The position numbers and the translations under genes are program-made. The notes below the pieces were generated by a model that saw nothing but the letters and a program-made list of their open reading frames with translations, did no database searches and was not told the DNA's origin. From Bacteroidota bacterium (GTDB lineage: Bacteria > Bacteroidota > Bacteroidia > Bacteroidales > VadinHA17), in contig JAUWPX010000089.1 in NCBI GenBank assembly GCA_030611395.1, positions 1-6,442 on the forward strand: a stretch of DNA of 6,442 nt. The letters run 5' to 3'. This document shows, piece by piece, positions 1-5,527 of this stretch (the first letter of the stretch is position 1; every line of letters starts with the position of its first letter).

Positions 1-818
1 TTGGTTTTGATATTACCGGTAAAATTGAAGAAAAGGGTATTGAAAACCGGTACGTTAACCGGTATTATCTTGACGACAACCTACTTAAGGACCGGAGTAA
101 TTTCTTTATGAATCAATTAGATAAGGATGCCGGTATTAACAGGGATTTTGAACCTTCTGCCTATTTTCACCAGATTTCTTCCTGGCTTAGCTATTATCAG
201 CTTAATATGTGGGTATTTGGCGGGGTTATATTAATAGTGATGCTATTTTTATTGAGTCGTTTAAATTTAATACAGGCAGGTATGTTTACCGGAGGTTTTG
301 CTGCTTCATCATCGGAAGTGATACTGCTTATTACTTTTCAGATAATTTATGGGTATGTGTACCTTATGTCCGGTGTTATTATTGCCGTTTTTATGGGTGG
401 TCTTACCCTTGGGGCATTAACCGGTCGCAGAATATTTAAAACTTTCGGACCGGTAAGTTACAGTGGTAATCAATTGGCAATTGGGCTATTTGCACTATTA
501 TTACCCCTGGTTATTAATATTTTAAAACCAATTACCGGTTACCCGTTTATTGTACATTTTATCTTTTTTATTTTAACGATAGCCATCTCCTTCCTGGTAG
601 GGACATTATTTTCAATAGGCAGCCATATACAAAAGGGGAATGTTCCTGCTGTTACTTCCGGTATCTATAGTGCTGATCTGGCAGGTTCAGCATTCGGAGC
701 CCTGATAGTGTCTGTCTTTCTTATACCACTTATTGGGCTGGTTAAGGTATCAATTGCAGTGGGATTGATTAATGTTATGTTTGCCGGTATAACATGGATG
801 AACAGGAAGAGGTTGTAA
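1..818 (+). CDS. C-terminal part of a membrane-bound spermidine/spermine synthase-like protein (5' end outside window)
   Basis: The frame is open from base 3 of the window, so this is the last 271 codons of a longer gene; the ATG at 108 is internal. The first ~55 residues resemble the end of a spermidine-synthase-like domain (VNRYYLDDN, then NRDFEPSAYFHQISSWLS, like the N-D-x-x-P-x-x-Y-y motif at the end of that domain in fused MFS/spermidine synthases). About five or six hydrophobic segments follow: MWVFGGVILIVMLFLL, a pair around EVILLITFQIIYGYVY and GVIIAVFMGGLTLGAL, LAIGLFALLLPLVI, IVHFIFFILTIAISFLVG, and SADLAGSAFGALIVSVFLIPLIGL. The GGLTLGA and Y-x-A-D-L-x-G-S-A-x-GA motifs are hallmarks of the family's C-terminal membrane block. 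Family members are thought to transfer aminopropyl-like groups or modify an unknown substrate at the inner membrane, but the reaction is unproven. The catalytic part lies upstream, so activity cannot be judged. The next gene lies 293 bp downstream, beyond a repeat and a hairpin, so co-transcription is uncertain. Confidence 0.8.
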   Translation, partial: GFDITGKIEEKGIENRYVNRYYLDDNLLKDRSNFFMNQLDKDAGINRDFEPSAYFHQISSWLSYYQLNMWVFGGVILIVMLFLLSRLNLIQAGMFTGGFAASSSEVILLITFQIIYGYVYLMSGVIIAVFMGGLTLGALTGRRIFKTFGPVSYSGNQLAIGLFALLLPLVINILKPITGYPFIVHFIFFILTIAISFLVGTLFSIGSHIQKGNVPAVTSGIYSADLAGSAFGALIVSVFLIPLIGLVKVSIAVGLINVMFAGITWMNRKRL

Positions 819-852
819 GCAAAGAGCGAAGGGCTAAGAGCAAAGGGCAATG
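818..852. repeat. Degenerate heptamer tandem repeat (unit ~RGCNAAG, 5 copies)
   Basis: Five consecutive 7-bp units fit the consensus RGCNAAG (for example AGCAAAG, AGCGAAG, GGCTAAG), the last one diverged. The array begins on the final base of the TAA stop codon of the spermidine-synthase-like gene. It has no reading frame or terminator structure. It is one of five short tandem arrays of 7-8 bp units, all different in sequence, at gene ends in this window. Confidence 0.75.
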
Positions 853-954
853 AACTCATTTACAGGCATAACTTTTAACATCTTCTTTTTTTGTAATTTT
901 ACATCAATACATGTCTGTCCATAAAATCAGTAGGTTTTAGTTAAATTGAATATC

Positions 955-1026
955 GAACAAGGAACGCTGATTTTAGATTTCAGATTTTCAGTTACTTCAC
1001 AAATCGTTAATCGGTGTTCCTTGTTC
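955..1026. repeat. Long imperfect inverted repeat / hairpin element (26-bp arms, 20-nt loop)
   Basis: The left arm 955-980 begins GAACAAGGAAC. The right arm 1001-1026 ends with its exact complement, GTTCCTTGTTC. Across 26 positions, 21 are Watson-Crick matches and two more would be G-U pairs in RNA; the mismatches cluster in the loop-proximal half. The loop (981-1000) continues a short AGATTT/CAGATTTTCAG direct-repeat pattern that starts in the left arm. There is no U-tract after the right arm, so an intrinsic terminator is unlikely. It sits 85 bp before the radical SAM start codon. It may be a dispersed palindromic (REP/MITE-like) element or a structured 5' leader; which one cannot be decided from a single copy. 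Confidence 0.7.
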
Positions 1027-1097
1027 TTAAATCAACTTTTACTTACTTTATAGACGGGATCTAATTAGATATATGTATACCGAGGATTTTGCAAATT

Positions 1098-1104
1098 AAA
1101 GGAG
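1098..1104 (+). promoter_or_regulatory. Strong Shine-Dalgarno site of the radical SAM gene
   Basis: AAAGGAG lies seven bases upstream of the ATG at 1112 and supports that start. None of the other complete genes here has a comparable purine-rich site at this spacing, as is usual in Bacteroidota, so this gene may be initiated differently from its neighbours. A perfect 12-bp palindrome (ATCTAATTAGAT, 1059-1070) lies about 40 bp upstream of the start codon and is a possible but unproven operator. Confidence 0.6.
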
Positions 1105-1111
1105 ATCAAGA

Positions 1112-2269
1112 ATGAAAGAATCAAAAAAGAAAATCAGTAAAAGACAATTCATGAGATATTCGCTGGCAAGTATAGGTGGTATTGCCTGTGCTCCCATAAC
1201 CGGTTTGTTTGGGAAGAATCCTGTTTCAGCAATAGCTAATCCTCCTGAAAAACTGTGGAAATGGAGTCGTGAGGCAATGTATTATACTACCACCCCGCGT
1301 GGATTAAAATGTTTACGATGCCCTAATGAATGTACAATAAAGGAAGGTGAGTTGGGTGATTGTCACAATCATCTCTCTTATAATGGCAAATTATACACTA
1401 TAGCATACGGAAATCCCTGTGCGGTGCATATTGACCCGATAGAAAAAAAACCACTATTGCATTTTTTACCCGAAAGCAGTGCTTTCTCAATTGCAACTGC
1501 CGGTTGTAATCTTGCATGCCTTAACTGCCAGAACTGGTCTATTTCACAGAAAAGTCCGCGTGAAACCCGGAATTTTGACCTTATGCCGGATAAAGTTATT
1601 GAAGCGGCTATTAAAAATAATTGTGAATCAATAGCATATACATATTCTGAACCTATTACATTTTATGAATACACTTACGATACTGCAATATTGGCACGTA
1701 ATGCCGGAATAAAAAATGTAATGGTTTCAGCAGGGTATATTAATGAAGAACCTATGAGGAAACTTGCCCGTGTAATTGATGCAGCAAATATTGATCTTAA
1801 GTCGTTTAAAGACAGTATATACCTTAAGTTAAATGCAGGAAAACTTGAACCTATACTTCGTACTCTGAAGATTTTGAATGAGGAGGGTGTATGGTTGGAA
1901 ATAACAAATCTTATTATTCCGGGTTGGACAGATGATTTTGATATGATAAGAGAAATGTGTGATTGGCTTTATAAAAACGGGTTTGCTGATAATCCATTGC
2001 ATTTTAGTCGTTTTCAGCCGTCATATAAACTAACACAACTACCTCCTACTCCGCTGTCAACTCTTACTAAGGCAAGAGAAATTGCATTGGATGCTGGAAT
2101 TAAATATGTTTATATTGGTAATATTCCGGGAACGGAAGCCGAGAATACTTTCTGTCCTGATTGTAATAAGATTCTTATGAAACGACGTGGTTACAGGATT
2201 CTGTCGAATCATATTAAAAACGGGAAGTGCGAGTATTGCGGTGAACCTATTGCAGGAGTATGGGAATAA
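1112..2269 (+). CDS. amrS: AmmeMemoRadiSam-type radical SAM enzyme with Tat-like signal peptide
   Basis: 385 aa. The radical SAM 4Fe-4S motif is C132-NLA-C136-LN-C139 (CX3CX2C). Upstream is the family's extra cysteine cluster C67-LR-C70-PNE-C74 with C84. The C-terminus carries a zinc-ribbon-like pair, C348-PD-C351 and C373-EY-C376, ending in AGVW. This layout matches the PflA-like radical SAM proteins annotated as the AmmeMemoRadiSam component, which co-occur with AMMECR1 and MEMO proteins; their reaction is unknown, and neither partner is in this window. Residues 9-14 (SKRQFM) followed by a hydrophobic stretch (about 16-33) and a possible V-S-A cleavage site at 40 resemble a twin-arginine signal in which one Arg is Lys. 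The mature protein may therefore be exported folded with its cluster, or stay membrane-tethered. The start is fixed by the Shine-Dalgarno site and by the signal sequence. A VTT membrane protein follows 27 bp downstream, probably in the same transcript. The family assignment is firm; export is inferred. Confidence 0.88.
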   Translation: MKESKKKISKRQFMRYSLASIGGIACAPITGLFGKNPVSAIANPPEKLWKWSREAMYYTTTPRGLKCLRCPNECTIKEGELGDCHNHLSYNGKLYTIAYGNPCAVHIDPIEKKPLLHFLPESSAFSIATAGCNLACLNCQNWSISQKSPRETRNFDLMPDKVIEAAIKNNCESIAYTYSEPITFYEYTYDTAILARNAGIKNVMVSAGYINEEPMRKLARVIDAANIDLKSFKDSIYLKLNAGKLEPILRTLKILNEEGVWLEITNLIIPGWTDDFDMIREMCDWLYKNGFADNPLHFSRFQPSYKLTQLPPTPLSTLTKAREIALDAGIKYVYIGNIPGTEAENTFCPDCNKILMKRRGYRILSNHIKNGKCEYCGEPIAGVWE

Positions 2270-2296
2270 AATATAATTACTAACTTTGATCATTTT

Positions 2297-2875
2297 ATGC
2301 TGAAAATTAACGAAAAATGGTCCTTCTTAATAAATAACCTACTTAAAGGGATTTTCTGGCTTGCCTTTATCCTGGTGGTTTTCGTTCTGGTTAAAAATGA
2401 AATTGATCTGAAATCGTCTCCTGTAATTGATTCAATTCAGGATAAGCCAATATTAGTTCTTCTTATCTATATTTTTTCAGAAGTTGCTTTCGGGATAATC
2501 CCACCTGAGTTTTTTATGCTCTGGTCGCTTCAATATACTGATCCTTTACATTATGGTCTGATTATATTATTACTTGCCGTTATCTCTTACATGGCGGGTA
2601 TATTAGGTTACTGGATCGGAGTATTCTTTCACAGGACAAGGTGGTATAAATATCTTCACGAAAAGTATTTATATAAATACCATGGAACAGTAAACCGGTT
2701 TGGGCTTTATTTAATTGCCATTGCCAGCATGACACCAATACCTTTCGCGGCTATTTGTATGATAGTTGGGAGTGCCAGGTATCCATTCAGGAAGCTTTTA
2801 TTATATGCCTGTTTCAGATTCCTGAGGTTTGGTTTATACTCATTTCTTATTTGGCAGGCGAATATTATTGGGTGA
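2297..2875 (+). CDS. VTT-domain (DedA/SNARE-associated-like) inner membrane protein
   Basis: 192 aa, strongly hydrophobic. Membrane segments are visible at about 11-33 (LINNLLKGIFWLAFILVVFV), 51-76, 84-110 (LLAVISYMAGILGYWIGVFF) and 135-190. The GYWIG motif, the segment SEVAFGIIPPE (61-71) with conserved-looking Glu and Pro residues, and MTPIPFAA (145-152) in a re-entrant-like hairpin fit the VTT/DedA fold. Family members are linked to lipid scrambling or transport, including undecaprenyl-phosphate flipping for some DedA proteins; no substrate can be assigned here. The protein is shorter than classical DedA proteins, closer to YqaA-like short members. It starts 27 bp after the radical SAM gene with no evident Shine-Dalgarno site and is probably translated from the same mRNA. 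The 3' end abuts an octamer repeat and a convergent gene. Confidence 0.78.
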   Translation: MLKINEKWSFLINNLLKGIFWLAFILVVFVLVKNEIDLKSSPVIDSIQDKPILVLLIYIFSEVAFGIIPPEFFMLWSLQYTDPLHYGLIILLLAVISYMAGILGYWIGVFFHRTRWYKYLHEKYLYKYHGTVNRFGLYLIAIASMTPIPFAAICMIVGSARYPFRKLLLYACFRFLRFGLYSFLIWQANIIG

Positions 2876-2886
2876 TGTAGTTTGTT

Positions 2887-2935
2887 GAGTAGTTAAGTAG
2901 TTGAGTAGTTATGTAGTTGAGTGAGTTGAATAGTT
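2887..2935. repeat. Octamer tandem repeat (unit ~GAGTAGTT, 6 copies)
   Basis: Six 8-bp units follow the consensus GAGTAGTT, with variants AAGTAGTT, ATGTAGTT and GAATAGTT and one 9-bp unit. The array fills most of the 74 bp between two convergent stop codons. I see no hairpin-plus-T-tract terminator for either gene here. The perfect period and AT-rich simple sequence suggest slippage-prone DNA. Confidence 0.85.
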
Positions 2936-2949
2936 ATTGTCAAGCAACT

Positions 2950-3810
2950 TTACTCCTCGTAGAAAAATCTGGAAACAAGTGAAACAGGTATCTCTTCAAA
3001 ATAACGGTTTGAGGGATGAATATTTTCAGGAGCATTTGACAGGATTTCTTCAGGTGGTTTTTCCTTTTCGTTTCTTAATCTTTCAAAAAATGTTCCGGAA
3101 GTCATATCCCTGTCTGTTTTTTTCCTTGAATCAGAAAAAACATAAAGCTCTTTATTATAGTGCTTGCATGCAAGTGCAATAAGCATACTCCCTGTTTTAT
3201 TTATAAAACTCTTTTCAAAAATGGCATCTGCGCCCAGTATAGCGTAATCAATTACCGGTATAAACAAACTAACTGATGCATCGGTTATCAATGTAATATT
3301 CAGTTTTTTCCTTGCAAGGAACTTTGCCTGAAGTATACCTTCTTTTGCCGGATATGACACAGTTTGTATGATGTCCGGACAAATATCCTTTTTACATAAA
3401 ATGTTGAAAACGGATCTGATAGTTAAACTATTACTATGCAACAGAACTTTCTTGTTTTTCAAATCAAGATTAGTAACAACAGATGCAGCTATTCTGTCAT
3501 TTACATCTTTCCATTTGCTTTTATATGATAACAGGAACTGTGACATCTCTTTTTTTATATCATTGGTTGGGAACCGGTATCCTTCAAGTACTTTCAGCCT
3601 GCTATTGAATGCCCTGTAAAAATGAAAATATATTGAAAAACCCTGGAAACCATCAATTAGCCGGTTTAGAACACTCTTCAGATCCTGTATAGAATAACTG
3701 CCTGCATCATTATGATATTCCTCCAGCAGATCCAGTAACCTGGCAAGAAGTGCTGATGAACCTGAACGATTGTCGCTCAGTAATTTATCTATTTCTTTGT
3801 AAATGTTCAT
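2950..3810 (-). CDS. eIF-2B alpha/beta/delta-like protein, probably not an active isomerase
   Basis: 286 aa from the ATG at 3810. The N-terminal ~110 residues are mainly helical and charged. The C-terminal half has the family's Rossmann-like core: KVLLHSNSLTIRSVF (121-135), ITLITDASVSLFIPVIDYAILGADAIF (172-198), NKTGS (204-208) and ELYVFSDSRK (221-230). These align with the eIF2B regulatory subunit / MtnA / ribose-1,5-bisphosphate isomerase superfamily motifs THxxS, T-D-S/A, D-x-V-x-x-GAD-x-I, NKxGT and Y/F-V. The isomerases use a Cys in the first motif and an Asp just before or within the GAD to NK region. Here the first position is Ser (HSN) and the segment reads GADAIFEKSFINK with no second Asp, so classical isomerase chemistry looks unlikely. 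An upstream in-frame TTG at 3882 would add 24 residues (MLIIYF...), but that part is AT-rich, does not look like the family and nearly reaches the divergent gene. The gene is convergent with the VTT gene, divergent from the carboxylase, and apparently monocistronic. Function unknown. Confidence 0.75.
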   Translation of the reverse strand: MNIYKEIDKLLSDNRSGSSALLARLLDLLEEYHNDAGSYSIQDLKSVLNRLIDGFQGFSIYFHFYRAFNSRLKVLEGYRFPTNDIKKEMSQFLLSYKSKWKDVNDRIAASVVTNLDLKNKKVLLHSNSLTIRSVFNILCKKDICPDIIQTVSYPAKEGILQAKFLARKKLNITLITDASVSLFIPVIDYAILGADAIFEKSFINKTGSMLIALACKHYNKELYVFSDSRKKTDRDMTSGTFFERLRNEKEKPPEEILSNAPENIHPSNRYFEEIPVSLVSRFFYEE

Positions 3811-3885
3811 GTAATGTTTTTCGACATAAAAGTAAGAATTTAGATTATTTTTTGTATATTCCTGAAAATAAATAATTAACAAAAT
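3811..3885. promoter_or_regulatory. Divergent intergenic region, probable promoters of the eIF-2B-like gene and the leucine-catabolism operon
   Basis: This 75-bp AT-rich gap must hold promoters for both divergent genes unless transcription comes from further away. On the minus strand TACTTTTA (3834 to 3827) matches the Bacteroidota -7 element TAnnTTTG at seven of eight positions, 16 bp from the ATG at 3810. On the plus strand TATTTTTTG (3846-3854) is a near match with one extra base. I could not place a good -33 TTG element at the proper distance for either, so the individual sites are weak; only the location is reasonable. Confidence 0.35.
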
Positions 3886-5493
3886 TTGTACAAACTTAAT
3901 TCAAACATTTCCACAAATTCGACCGGATTCAAGGAGAAAAGAGAGGCGAATTTAAAATTACTTGAAGAATATAAAAAGAAAATTCGCAAGTTACAGGAGG
4001 GCGGAGGAAAAAATGCCATTGATAAACACCGGTCGAGAGGCAAGCTACTTGCACGTGAAAGGATAGATTTGTTAATTGATCCGGATACACCTTTCCTGGA
4101 GCTTTCGGCAATGGCAGCTTACAATCAGTATGATAATAAGTTCCCATCGGCAGGAATTGTTACAGGAATAGGTATTATCCGTGGCAGGGAGACCATAATT
4201 GTGGCTAATGACGCTACAGTGAAAGGTGGAACATATATATCTGAAACCATCAAAAAACACATCCGTGCGCAGGAAATTGCTATGGAAAACCGCTTACCTT
4301 GTGTCTACATGGTAGATTCAGGTGGAGTTTTTTTACCGGATCAGGCAAAAGTTTTTCCAGATAAATATGATTTCGGCAGGATTTTCTTTAACCAGGCAAG
4401 GTTGTCAGCAGAAGGAATACCACAATTATCTATTGTTATGGGATCCTGTACTGCCGGTGGTGCTTATGTTCCTGCTATGAGTGATGAGACAATTATTGTA
4501 AAAAAGCAGGGAACAATTTTTATTGGTGGTCCTCCATTAGTTAAGGCTGCTACAGGTGAGGAAGTTACAGCTGAAGAACTTGGTGGTGCTGATGTTCACA
4601 CTTCAGCTTCAGGTGTTTCTGATCATTTTGCTGAAAATGATAAACATGCCATTCAGATTTGTAGAAATATTTTTGAAACACTTCCACTCCCTGAAAGGCA
4701 AGCACTTGATCTTGCTCCAATTGAAGAACCTGCATACGATCCTGAAGAATTGTATGGAATAGCCCCTATTTCTATAAAGCAACCGGTCGATTCAAAAGAA
4801 ATTATTATGCGGATGGTTGATGGTAGCAAATTTCATGAGTTTAAACAGCGTTATGCCCCAACACTGACAACCGGATTTGCCAGAATTATGGGATATCCTG
4901 TTGGAATTCTTGCAAATAATGGAGTATTATTCTCCGAAACTTCTCTGAAAGGAACTCATTTTATTGAATTATGTACATATAGAAAAATACCTATCATTTT
5001 CCTGCAGAATATTACAGGTTTTATTGTTGGCAAACAGTATGAAAAGAAAGGAATTGCACGGGATGGAGCCAAATTGGTGCATGCAGTAGCAAATGCTACG
5101 GTACCAAAGTTTTCAGTAATTTTCGGAGGATCATTTGGAGCAGGTAATTATGCAATGGCGGGCCGGGCATACGAACCAAGGTTGTTATTTATGTGGCCGA
5201 ATGCAAGAATATCTGTCATGGGTGGCGATCAGGCAGCTGATGTACTGGTTACCATAAAAAGAGATCAGTATGAAGCAAAAAATAAAAAAGCTCCGGAAGA
5301 GGAATTGAAAAAACTAAGAAACGAAATATTGAAAAAGTATAATTACGAAGGTTCTGCTTACTATAGTACATCACGATTATGGGATGACGGAATAATTGAC
5401 CAGGTGGATACAAGGAAAATACTGGCTATGGGGATATCAATGTCTCTTAACAGGGAGTTCCCTGATCCAAAATTCGGAGTGTTCAGGATGTAA
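3886..5493 (+). CDS. liuB: Methylcrotonyl-CoA carboxylase, carboxyltransferase (beta) subunit
   Basis: 535 aa, full length for the family. The protein transfers CO2 from carboxybiotin to 3-methylcrotonyl-CoA, giving 3-methylglutaconyl-CoA in leucine/isovalerate breakdown, in a cytoplasmic complex with a biotin-carrying alpha subunit. The N-terminal carboxyltransferase half (about 30-290) has GGGKNAIDKHRSRGKLLARERID (39-61) and the oxyanion segment GSCTAGGAYVPAMSDE (186-201) followed by GTIFIGGPPLVKAATGE (209-225). The C-terminal half (about 300-515) has FLQNITGFIVGKQYEKKGIARDGAK (372-396), GGSFGAGNYAMAGRAYEPR (414-432) and MWPNARISVMGGDQAADVL (436-454), the hallmark of MCC/geranyl-CoA-type rather than propionyl-CoA-type beta subunits. 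Start: an in-frame TAA at 3877-3879 leaves TTG at 3886 as the only usable start that retains the family N-terminus (KLNSNIST, like the common KLxSNIN). Geranyl-CoA carboxylase is the main alternative, but the adjacent methylglutaconyl-CoA hydratase favours MCC. It is the first gene of an operon, with the hydratase 34 bp downstream. Confidence 0.92.
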   Translation: MYKLNSNISTNSTGFKEKREANLKLLEEYKKKIRKLQEGGGKNAIDKHRSRGKLLARERIDLLIDPDTPFLELSAMAAYNQYDNKFPSAGIVTGIGIIRGRETIIVANDATVKGGTYISETIKKHIRAQEIAMENRLPCVYMVDSGGVFLPDQAKVFPDKYDFGRIFFNQARLSAEGIPQLSIVMGSCTAGGAYVPAMSDETIIVKKQGTIFIGGPPLVKAATGEEVTAEELGGADVHTSASGVSDHFAENDKHAIQICRNIFETLPLPERQALDLAPIEEPAYDPEELYGIAPISIKQPVDSKEIIMRMVDGSKFHEFKQRYAPTLTTGFARIMGYPVGILANNGVLFSETSLKGTHFIELCTYRKIPIIFLQNITGFIVGKQYEKKGIARDGAKLVHAVANATVPKFSVIFGGSFGAGNYAMAGRAYEPRLLFMWPNARISVMGGDQAADVLVTIKRDQYEAKNKKAPEEELKKLRNEILKKYNYEGSAYYSTSRLWDDGIIDQVDTRKILAMGISMSLNREFPDPKFGVFRM

Positions 5494-5526
5494 ACCAGTC
5501 CACAGTCGACAGTCGGCAAAAAAAAA
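5494..5526. repeat. Heptamer repeat (unit ~SACAGTC, ~3 copies) plus A9 tract in operon junction
   Basis: Directly after the carboxylase stop codon come three 7-bp units ending in AGTC (ACCAGTC, CACAGTC, GACAGTC) and a fourth diverged one (GGCAAAA). They run into nine consecutive A residues (5518-5526) that end one base before the hydratase ATG. No Shine-Dalgarno site is present; the A-rich leader may help initiation in Bacteroidota. The array lies between two genes expected to be co-translated. Confidence 0.7.
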
Positions 5527-5527
5527 C

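Noticed and set aside
108..110. ATG at 108 as the start of a 236-aa protein
   Set aside because: The frame is open to the window edge and the residues before it (VNRYYLDDN) continue a spermidine-synthase-like domain, so the ATG is internal.
880..920. Promoter candidate TAATTTTA (894-901) upstream of the radical SAM gene
   Set aside because: It resembles the Bacteroidota -7 element, but no -33 TTG lies at the right spacing and it would place the hairpin in the leader; too weak to annotate as a site.
1178..1192. A lipobox at Cys26 of the radical SAM protein (GGIAC)
   Set aside because: Position -3 is Gly and -2 is Ile, a poor match to L-[AS]-[GA]-C; a Tat-like leader with a later cleavage site fits better.
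2057..2293. Minus-strand open frame opposite the end of the radical SAM gene (and similar frames opposite other genes)
   Set aside because: These have no family-like motifs and are fully covered by well-supported genes on the other strand.
2876..2949. The octamer array as a CRISPR array or bidirectional terminator
   Set aside because: Units are contiguous 8-mers without spacers, and there is no GC-rich stem followed by a T-tract.
3811..3882. TTG at 3882 as start of the eIF-2B-like gene, adding 24 residues
   Set aside because: The extra residues are AT-driven and not family-like, and would use nearly all of the divergent promoter region. ATG 3810 gives a sensible N-terminus.
5396..5527. Upstream in-frame extension of the hydratase overlapping the carboxylase gene
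   Set aside because: The extension translates carboxylase coding DNA in another frame plus the heptamer repeat; ATG 5528 gives the expected crotonase N-terminus.
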